Shown here: piece by piece, positions 16,753 to 23,347 of the stretch
How the letters are laid out: every line of letters begins with the position of its first letter
Numbering within the stretch: the first letter of the stretch is position 1
Origin: Clostridia bacterium
GTDB taxonomy: Bacteria > Bacillota > TC1 > UBA5767
Assembly (NCBI GenBank): GCA_016887505.1
Contig: CP069393.1
Coordinates: forward strand, 1,660,001-1,724,000
Reading direction: 5' to 3'
Length of the DNA: 64,000 bases
Notes under the pieces: generated by a model
The model's input: the letters and a program-made list of their open reading frames with translations, nothing else
What the model was told of the DNA's origin: nothing
Databases searched by the model: none
Position numbers and translations under genes: made by a program

Positions 16753-17526
16753 GTGGGCTTTATTTTCAACGGAATCTCATCACAAAGCATGAACGTCAAG
16801 GCTCGGCTGACCTCTTGGCAGGCTTCGCCACCCTTGCGCAACTCCTTTGTTTCCATACCCGGCAAGCCCGGCGTGGCAGACTTTGGCAGTGATAGCGCAG
16901 AGCGGGTCATAACCGTTCGCTGTAATATCGCTCCAAAGCACAACCTCGCTTCATTGGTTGGAGTTCTGGATGGTCTGGCAGAATGGCTTGACCCGGATAA
17001 AGGGCTGAAACAGCTTGTGCTTGACGATGTAGCCGACCGCTATTTCACAGCGCGACTTCAGACGGAAGTGAACTGTGAACGGCTTATTCGCTCAGCGGGT
17101 GCATTTGACTTGAACTTCGTCTGCCCCGACCCACATGCTTACGCTTTGACGGACGAGGGTTTTACGCTAACCCAAGCAGGCGCGAATGCGGTCACGAGGA
17201 GTAAAGGCAATACAGACTCTTTGCCTGTCTTCCTTTTGAAAGGCATCATTCCATCAGGGGCATCAACCTATGTGTCGTTGAAAACAAATGACGAAGAACT
17301 TCGCGTTATCGGTGTGCTGGCTGCCGGGGAAACCCTTGTCATCGACAGCGGTTTGGTTACTGCCAAGGTGGTAGACGGCACGGGCGAAACGCTCCGAAAT
17401 GGTCTGCCGCTGCTTCAAGAGTTGAATTTTCCAATTCTTCGCAAAGGAGCGAACAGCGTAACCATTACGGCAATCGGTGCGACCTTTACAGAACTGCAAA
17501 TACAGGCGAAGAGCCGTTGGAGGTGA
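16753..17526 (+). CDS. Distal tail protein (Dit family)
   Basis: A 257-residue protein with GTG start behind AAGGAGGTG. The N-terminus GFIFNGISSQSMNVKARLT and the KPGVADFG / ERVITVRCNI strands are typical of the siphovirus tail-component (Dit) family, which forms the hub ring below the tube. The C-terminal galectin-like half (about 140-257) is also present. It lies between tape measure and Tal, as usual. Confidence 0.88.
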   Translation: MGFIFNGISSQSMNVKARLTSWQASPPLRNSFVSIPGKPGVADFGSDSAERVITVRCNIAPKHNLASLVGVLDGLAEWLDPDKGLKQLVLDDVADRYFTARLQTEVNCERLIRSAGAFDLNFVCPDPHAYALTDEGFTLTQAGANAVTRSKGNTDSLPVFLLKGIIPSGASTYVSLKTNDEELRVIGVLAAGETLVIDSGLVTAKVVDGTGETLRNGLPLLQELNFPILRKGANSVTITAIGATFTELQIQAKSRWR

Positions 17527-17530
17527 GGAC

Positions 17531-20050
17531 ATGGCGGTAAAATCCATATTGACTTCTCAAACAGACTTTACAGGCGAGATCCCTGTAACCGAAAAAACAT
17601 CCGCACTCTGGCGTTTCAACGAATCCACGCCGGACAGCGATACCCGCCTTACAGACTCCTCCGGCAACGGACGACATTTTACTGTCTCCGGCTGGAGCGG
17701 CACAACAGCCTCTTTACTAAACGGCAGGTTTGGGCGGTATTTTCGCATAAACATCAACAACCCAACCACAGAAAAGACGCACCTTGTCGCCACCAACGAC
17801 GGTACATTCTTTTCTTATCTCGGTGATAAAATTGCCGTCGGCGGTTGGGTAAATCCGACCACCTATTCTGTCGGGCAGAACTTCATTCCGCTTTTCAATA
17901 CAAGGCAAGGACCCGGTCAGCCAATTTTATATATTTCCCTCTATCAAGGGCGGCCGCGAATGATGCTCTATAATTCGGCGGGCACGCTTATCCTTGACCA
18001 AACCGAAACACCTGGATTCAACATGGTCAATGGTGGTTGGTATTTCCTCTCTGCCATCATAAATGCGACGGACAAAACATCTCAGATAGTTCTGTGCAAC
18101 CGTGCCGACGGTGTAGTGTGGACAGCCCCCTTGCGGACATTTACTGGTACATTGAATCCATCCTGTACGGCGGATATCGTCATGGGAATGCACGCAAACC
18201 AGTATTACTACGCAGGTGGCTTGGACGAGTGGTTCTTTGAAACAGACAGCGACTTAACTATTGATGATTTGATTCACTATTTCCGTCAGGCGATGCTTGC
18301 CAATGGCGGAGATACTTCGGGTAACGTGGATGCGCTAACTGAGCCGGGAGCTGTTACCCTACGGAAAGGCATTGATAATCTCTACCCCGAAAGCGGCCAA
18401 CTGACGACGATTGCTGCCGAATGCAACCTTGCCGGGAGCGGTCGGGTATCGGCAACAAGCGAATACACGGCGGGCGTCACGTCCATTTCACTGATAGAAA
18501 CATCAACCTCAGATGATTTACAGGACTGGTCGGCATGGCAGACAGTTGGCACGAACGGCGAACTGTCCTCACCGAATCGCTCATATATCCGTTACAGGGT
18601 AACGCTCAGCACCAGCGATACGACGGTCACGCCGAAGCTGCTCGATATCACACTTCATGATATCCCCAAATCTCCGTATGAGAAACTGGGTTTTGCCCGC
18701 CCCGTTGTTTTGGACGGGAACGGATCGTGGGAAACAGTTCTGGAGAATGCTTACGACATCATTGTTACGGGCGAGATCAACGGAGCGGACACCTTGGAAT
18801 TCAAGCTGCCCTACAGTGACCCGAAGCGGGCGACGCTTGACAACGAGAAGCAGGTGCAGATTGCTGAGGATGTTTACCGCATACGGACAATGACGGATGA
18901 AAAAGGTTCGGATGGCAACAGCATACTCACAACGGTCTATGCTGAAGCGGCATTCTATGACCTGACTTTTTCTGCAGAAAAACAACCGATTGAATTCAAC
19001 GCCGACCTGCCCGCTGCCCCGATGGCGTTTGCGCTTGCGGGCACAGGCTGGGAAGTCGGCACGGTAAATGTGATCACCCTTCGAACATGGGAATGCCAAG
19101 AAAAGAACGCACTCTCCATCCTGCGGATGGTGCAGAACATCCATGGTGGCGATTTGGTATTCCACAGCCGGGACAGGCGAGTGGACTTACTGACATTCAG
19201 CGGGACAGACAGCGGTGCGCTCTTTGCCTACCGCAAAAACTTGACGGGGATTAAGCGTGTAGTCGATACTCGATCCCTTGTTACGCGACTCTACGCCATC
19301 GGTAAAGACGGCATGACCTTTAGTGCCATTAACGGCGGCAAGGAATATCTGGAGGACTTAACCTATTCAAGCGAGGTGCGGGTAGCGACACTCGACTGCT
19401 CCAGTTTTACGAACCCCTATCAGATGCTTGAATTTACCAATATGCGGCTTGCTGAGTACGCAAAGCCCCGCGTTTCCTATGTCCTCTCGGCGATGGATTT
19501 GTCCGTATTGACAGGCTATGAACACGAGCGCTGGAATTTGGGTGATATTGTAACCGTTGACGACAGGGATTTGAATCTGACCATTAAAACACGAATTATA
19601 CGCCGCCAGTATAACCTTCAAGAGCCGTGGAAAACCGTATTGGAACTCTCCACAAAACTCAGAGAACTTGGCGATTCCTCATCAGCAACGATTGCCGACC
19701 AGTTCGACCAAAGCAATCTCATCGGGCAGGAAATCAAGGATATGGTACCGTTCAACCATCTGCGAAACAGCAGAGCCGATGATGGCTTCGCCTATTGGCA
19801 AAATAGCGGCTTTGTAGTGGATACTGAAAACGGTGTATCCGGTACAGCTTCCTTTAAGGCAGTTGGTGTGGCGGATATGACCAAAAGCATGGCGCAAACA
19901 GTCTATCCAGCATCAAGACGTAACTACACTATTTCGGCTCAAATCGGCTCAGATAATCTGAACAAGGGTGCAAATGGACAGGTCGGTATCGAGGTAGTAT
20001 TTGAATACGAGGACGGGACGACCGAAACACGATTTATTGATTTGTATTGA
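17531..20050 (+). CDS. Tail-associated (Tal/endopeptidase) protein with N-terminal LamG-like domain
   Basis: An 839-residue protein; ATG 17531 follows GGAGGTGAGGAC. Residues about 25-260 look like a concanavalin/LamG lectin fold (ALWRFNES, SGNGRHFTVSG, IAVGGWVNP, YYYAGGLDEWFF). Residues about 290-395 form a beta-rich linker. Residues about 400-750 match the prophage endopeptidase tail family (LENAYDIIVTGEINGADTLEF in parts, VYRIRTMTDEKGSDG, NLGDIVTVDDRDL). A carbohydrate-binding-like C-terminus closes the protein (FEYEDGTTETRFIDLY). It should form the tail tip that contacts the cell. Having the lectin part before the hub domain is unusual. Confidence 0.82.
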   Translation: MAVKSILTSQTDFTGEIPVTEKTSALWRFNESTPDSDTRLTDSSGNGRHFTVSGWSGTTASLLNGRFGRYFRININNPTTEKTHLVATNDGTFFSYLGDKIAVGGWVNPTTYSVGQNFIPLFNTRQGPGQPILYISLYQGRPRMMLYNSAGTLILDQTETPGFNMVNGGWYFLSAIINATDKTSQIVLCNRADGVVWTAPLRTFTGTLNPSCTADIVMGMHANQYYYAGGLDEWFFETDSDLTIDDLIHYFRQAMLANGGDTSGNVDALTEPGAVTLRKGIDNLYPESGQLTTIAAECNLAGSGRVSATSEYTAGVTSISLIETSTSDDLQDWSAWQTVGTNGELSSPNRSYIRYRVTLSTSDTTVTPKLLDITLHDIPKSPYEKLGFARPVVLDGNGSWETVLENAYDIIVTGEINGADTLEFKLPYSDPKRATLDNEKQVQIAEDVYRIRTMTDEKGSDGNSILTTVYAEAAFYDLTFSAEKQPIEFNADLPAAPMAFALAGTGWEVGTVNVITLRTWECQEKNALSILRMVQNIHGGDLVFHSRDRRVDLLTFSGTDSGALFAYRKNLTGIKRVVDTRSLVTRLYAIGKDGMTFSAINGGKEYLEDLTYSSEVRVATLDCSSFTNPYQMLEFTNMRLAEYAKPRVSYVLSAMDLSVLTGYEHERWNLGDIVTVDDRDLNLTIKTRIIRRQYNLQEPWKTVLELSTKLRELGDSSSATIADQFDQSNLIGQEIKDMVPFNHLRNSRADDGFAYWQNSGFVVDTENGVSGTASFKAVGVADMTKSMAQTVYPASRRNYTISAQIGSDNLNKGANGQVGIEVVFEYEDGTTETRFIDLY

Positions 20051-20067
20051 GAGGGCGGTGATTTCAC

Positions 20068-20262
20068 ATGGTATCTTTTCAACAAGTGGCGCGAGACGCT
20101 TCACCCAAAGGCTACGGCAGGCTGCGCTCCATCACCATCCGTCTTGTTATACAGAACTGTACTGGAGAGGTGTTCTTCACTGATCTAATGTTGCAAGCAG
20201 GTATCGTCGCCACAGGCTGGGTCGGCCACGTCTGTGAAATTAGGTGGACACTGGATGGGTGA
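20068..20262 (+). CDS. Short tail appendage protein
   Basis: A 64-residue protein with ATG 20068 behind GGGCGGTG. The segment RSITIRLVIQNCTGEVFFTD, LMLQAG closely parallels VSVTLRPLIADCTGEIYFTD, LQLQEG of the protein encoded across the insertion at 22745. Both therefore share a small beta-strand module found in clostridial phage appendages. Its stop is two bases from the stop of the opposing erm gene, so the insertion begins immediately after it; a lost longer C-terminus cannot be excluded. Confidence 0.6.
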   Translation: MVSFQQVARDASPKGYGRLRSITIRLVIQNCTGEVFFTDLMLQAGIVATGWVGHVCEIRWTLDG

Positions 20263-20263
20263 T

Positions 20264-21055
20264 TCAGTCTTTGCGAAGTACATGCTTGTAGTAGCATCGG
20301 AAAAGGCAGAGCCATTGCACATAAAGCATTTCCCCAGAGGCGTAACCATGTATGCCAGCTTCTCGAAATGCTCTGGACAACTGCTTTTTTGTAAACATGC
20401 GTCGTAATTCGGCACCATTGCTTCGTAGGCCGGCTGAGACAAAGCGCTCGTAAGCAAGCCATTGGACTGGCGATACATCTGGTTGTGCCTTTTTATTCAG
20501 ATGGAGCAATACCACGTCTACGCCGGGCTTCGGATGAAAATCCTCCCGGCGAAAATGGTAGACGATTTCAAGATCGAATACTGGCTTTATCATGAGTGAC
20601 CGCAGGCTTTCACGCGAGGTTCCCATGAAACGCTTGGCCGCACCCTTTTCCATCGTTAACCATGCTTCTGTTGGTGGGTTTTTGCTTTCCGTCAGCTTGC
20701 GCAATATGCTGGTGGTATGGAAAAAAGGAATGTTTGCAAAAACCTTATAGTCCACAGAAGCAGGAAGCCGCCATTGCAGGAAGTCCTGATGATAAAGGTC
20801 GAGGTTTTCGGCATCACTGAATTTTTCAAGAAGCCTTCCATAAAGCTTTTTGTCAACTTCAATAGCGCTTACTTTCTGGCAGTTTTCAAGGAGTAAACCA
20901 GTAATATGGCCTTTACCGGGGCCTATTTCAATCACATGATCACCTGCGGTGATACTGGTTTTATGAAGCAATTTTTTTATTGTTTTGTAGCTGGTCAGGT
21001 AATTTTGGGATACACAAATGGGCGGATTTTGCCCTTGGTTTCTATTTTTGGACAT
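20264..21055 (-). CDS. Erm-type 23S rRNA adenine-N6 methyltransferase
   Basis: A 263-residue protein; ATG 21055 follows AGAGGTG. The AdoMet site is VIEIGPGKGHITGLLLE, with ICVSQNYLTS upstream (the Erm/KsgA N-terminal motif). The catalytic loop FANIPFF (about residue 114) is the N-[IL]-P-[FY] motif, followed by HTTSILRKLTES and the Erm-like C-terminal helices. Erm enzymes dimethylate A2058 of 23S rRNA and give macrolide-lincosamide-streptogramin B resistance. KsgA is less likely given the C-terminal half and mobile context. A weak promoter (TTGTGC, 18 bp, TAGAAT) lies upstream. I cannot assign it to a named erm class. Confidence 0.83.
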   Translation of the reverse strand: MSKNRNQGQNPPICVSQNYLTSYKTIKKLLHKTSITAGDHVIEIGPGKGHITGLLLENCQKVSAIEVDKKLYGRLLEKFSDAENLDLYHQDFLQWRLPASVDYKVFANIPFFHTTSILRKLTESKNPPTEAWLTMEKGAAKRFMGTSRESLRSLMIKPVFDLEIVYHFRREDFHPKPGVDVVLLHLNKKAQPDVSPVQWLAYERFVSAGLRSNGAELRRMFTKKQLSRAFREAGIHGYASGEMLYVQWLCLFRCYYKHVLRKD

Positions 21056-21308
21056 AAAAAATACACCTCTTTCGATTCTATTCGGGTCGAAAAAAAGTGC
21101 ACAAAACTAAAGGAAGTGAACCGTTCCCTTTAAAATAGACACTATTTTCTCGCATATTCGCTAGTTTTCGTAGATTTATAAAAATGATCTAATTTAATGA
21201 TTATAAGGGTTTTCTTCTAACAAGTAAAAGCTTAACCTTCCTAGATTCATCTAGAAACACAGAAACTTGTTCTAATTGTTTCAATGTATCCTCAAATAAT
21301 ATAGTATC

Positions 21309-22172
21309 TTAACTGGCCAATACCGTTGGTTTGATCTCAGATTTATGATAACCATGGTAATACTCTTCGGGAGTAATATAATCATTGGATTCATGAATCC
21401 GTTGCCTATTATAGAAAATCATGACGTATTCAAAGACCTTGCTTTTGGCTTCTTCTATCGTTTTAAAGCGATAGTCATTTAACCATTCCATTTTCATTTT
21501 CCCCCAAAATGATTCAATGGGGGCGTTATCCCAGCAGTTTCCCTTGCGGGACATGCTGCAGGTATAACCATATTTCTTAAGTCTCTCCTGATAAGCATAG
21601 GAACAGTATTGCGACCCTCGATCACTGTGTAGGATTGTATTACAAGGCTTACCACCTCTTCTGTAAGCGTCATCAAGAGCCGATATGACTAGTTGCTTCG
21701 TCATCCTAGTAGACATGGAAAGGCCGATATTATAATGCCCATAGAGGTCATTAATCGCCGCTACGTAGAGCCACCCTTCTTCTGTGGCAATATAGGTAAT
21801 ATCTGACACTAACTTCTCATTGGGTCTCTCAGCCTGGAACTCTCTATTTAGAAGGTTTTCAGCTACTGGAAGACTATGCTTGGAGTTGGTAGTAGCTTTG
21901 TATTTCTTGCAAACCTTACTCTGGATTCCTAGCTTCTGCATGAGTCTCTGTATCCTTTTGTGATTAATTGCAGATCCTTTGAAGTTTCGGTCTTTAAGGG
22001 GCATTCTCAAAATTGCTTTGCGTATCTTTTTCCAGCCAAATACGCCTCTGGACTTCTCATAGACTAATAAGATATCTTTTTCTAATGCTTCATTCTCTTC
22101 TTCTGTAGCACTTTTCTTGGGTTTTATCCATGCATAATAACCACTCTTAGATACTCTAAGAACCTTACACAT
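21309..22172 (-). CDS. IS3-family transposase OrfB (DDE integrase core)
   Basis: 287 residues from ATG 22172. The rve integrase core has the three acidic residues in VSDITYI, HSDRGSQY and APIESFWGKMK, followed by FYNRQRIHESNDYITPEEYY. The frame is open upstream through KRFFFIRDHAKEFSIARMCK, in -1 relative to orfA, so the active form is probably an OrfAB fusion made by frameshifting at the A-rich 3' end of orfA. No stops or deletions are visible; the transposase looks intact. Confidence 0.92.
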   Translation of the reverse strand: MCKVLRVSKSGYYAWIKPKKSATEEENEALEKDILLVYEKSRGVFGWKKIRKAILRMPLKDRNFKGSAINHKRIQRLMQKLGIQSKVCKKYKATTNSKHSLPVAENLLNREFQAERPNEKLVSDITYIATEEGWLYVAAINDLYGHYNIGLSMSTRMTKQLVISALDDAYRRGGKPCNTILHSDRGSQYCSYAYQERLKKYGYTCSMSRKGNCWDNAPIESFWGKMKMEWLNDYRFKTIEEAKSKVFEYVMIFYNRQRIHESNDYITPEEYYHGYHKSEIKPTVLAS

Positions 22173-22222
22173 CCTCGCTATACTAAATTCTTTGGCATGA
22201 TCCCGGATAAAGAAAAATCGTT

Positions 22223-22510
22223 TTACTTTTGATTTTTCGCGAAGTAGGTTGCCGCTTTTTTTAGAATCTCATTCTCCTCTTGTAACTCCCTATTTTCTTT
22301 TCGCAGTCTCTTTAGCTCTAGTTCAGCTTCACTAGGCTTTAAAGAAGCCTTTATCCCTTTAGTAGGATTTTCTCTATACTGCTTCATCCAACCCGAGAGG
22401 GTTGATGTAGGAACTCCTAAATCCTCTGCTACTTGATTTTGACTTCCAGCATTTGCTAATACTCTTTTAATTGCTTCTACTTTAAATTCTTCCGAAAATC
22501 TCTTTCCCAT
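22223..22510 (-). CDS. IS3-family OrfA (helix-turn-helix)
   Basis: 95 residues from ATG 22510 behind GAGGTG. The N-terminal helix-turn-helix (FSEEFKVEAIKRVLANAG, NQVAEDLGVPTSTLSGWM) binds the IS ends. The C-terminal leucine zipper (LELKRLRKENRELQEENEIL) is typical of IS3 OrfA. The tail TYFAKNQK is encoded by an A-run (GCGAAAAATC), where -1 slippage into orfB is likely. Confidence 0.92.
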   Translation of the reverse strand: MGKRFSEEFKVEAIKRVLANAGSQNQVAEDLGVPTSTLSGWMKQYRENPTKGIKASLKPSEAELELKRLRKENRELQEENEILKKAATYFAKNQK

Positions 22511-22744
22511 TTCGTATACACCTCAACCTTTTCTTTATTAGTTTTATTGTATGCGAATTTTTACTGTCCATCAAATGGGGTCCTAGGCAAAGAGTATTTT
22601 ACGCTTCCGTTTGTTTAGTGCACCTTATTGACGAGTCCGAAAGATTCCACTCATAGGTGTATTCAAGCCTCCAAATATAGATTGGTTTTCATTATAAAAT
22701 AAATAGGCTATGTTGTCAAATTCAGCATTTGTACACACTCGCAT

Positions 22745-23347
22745 TTGAGCTATGCACCGTTTTCGGAGGAGGTGGCAAAGATAATCAACAACTTCATCCG
22801 CTTTGCGGAAGTACTAAAACTCAAAGAGGAAAAGCGAATTGTAAGCGTAACCCTCCGTCCCCTCATCGCCGATTGCACGGGCGAGATTTACTTCACCGAC
22901 CTTCAGCTTCAGGAGGGCGACAAACTGACAGGCTATACACCGCACACTTCGACCATGCTTCAAGGTAGCGGGAATGCTCCTCGCTACCAAAATGCCGTGG
23001 TGCGTGGCGGCGCGACCCTCGTTCTCTTCAACACCGGGGAAACCTCGGCGGGTCTTGACTTATATATCTATCCTAAACAGCCAATGGCGGCGGGAAGCAT
23101 TGAAATTTCACAAGGTATGGGTTCGCATAAGTGCAAATTTACATCGGCGGTAAATGCGGGTGATGAATTTGCCTTAAAAGCTGTGGTAAGGGAATGTCTG
23201 CGAAATGGCAATCCCACGCTAAAGGATGGATTTTACCAATATACCGCCGCTTACGACAGCAAGCACCACGTGAAGCTGGAAAACGGAAAATCAGCGAGGG
23301 TCTACCTCGAATATGTAGAAATGATGGAAGGAGATCCGCGCTTATGA
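22745..23347 (+). CDS. Tail appendage protein, 5' end disturbed by insertion
   Basis: 200 residues if started at TTG 22745. The sequence from SYAPFSEEVAKIINNFIRFAEVL onward (in parts), with RPLIADCTGEIYFTDLQLQ and YQYTAAYDSKHHVKLENGKSARVYLEY, looks like complete phage appendage proteins that precede tail glycosidases. The region before the TTG has no ribosome binding site, and the frame is open only to 22703. GTG 22772 directly abuts GGAGGAG and would lose the N-terminal helix. I infer that the erm cassette replaced the original start and Shine-Dalgarno sequence; expression is doubtful. Confidence 0.65.
   Translation: MSYAPFSEEVAKIINNFIRFAEVLKLKEEKRIVSVTLRPLIADCTGEIYFTDLQLQEGDKLTGYTPHTSTMLQGSGNAPRYQNAVVRGGATLVLFNTGETSAGLDLYIYPKQPMAAGSIEISQGMGSHKCKFTSAVNAGDEFALKAVVRECLRNGNPTLKDGFYQYTAAYDSKHHVKLENGKSARVYLEYVEMMEGDPRL

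Larger units (their letters stand above)
21117..22589 (-). mobile_element. IS3-family insertion sequence
   Basis: The ends were found by aligning the two outer edges. Both start TG and align without gaps for 40 bases; the best parts are TAGACA/TGGACA and TCGCATA (21150-21156 and 22550-22556). The 3 bases outside each end are AAG (21114-21116 and 22590-22592), a target duplication of the length expected for IS3. The element is 1,473 bp with orfA and orfB on the - strand. It landed upstream of the erm gene, inside an inverted repeat (see findings). Confidence 0.85.
20263..22744. mobile_element. Foreign insertion: erm cassette carrying an IS3 element
   Basis: The + strand tail operon is broken by about 2.5 kb of - strand genes: an Erm-type methyltransferase and an IS3-family element. 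The flanking sequence between IS and tail gene (22593-22744) is AT-rich and gene-free. The cassette boundaries are approximate: left within a few bases of 20262, right between about 22700 and 22745, where tail-like coding resumes. No long terminal inverted or direct repeats are obvious at these outer edges; only a weak ATTCAG..TTTG similarity is present on both sides. Confidence 0.75.

Noticed and set aside
20264-21055. KsgA (housekeeping 16S dimethyltransferase) instead of Erm
   Set aside because: The catalytic loop and C-terminus are closer to Erm, and a housekeeping ksgA would not be expected on a mobile insertion in a prophage; full phylogeny was not possible here.
20262-22745. Long direct repeats marking a target duplication of the whole erm cassette
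   Set aside because: Only a weak ATTCAG..TTTG similarity was found on the two sides, too short and imperfect to call.
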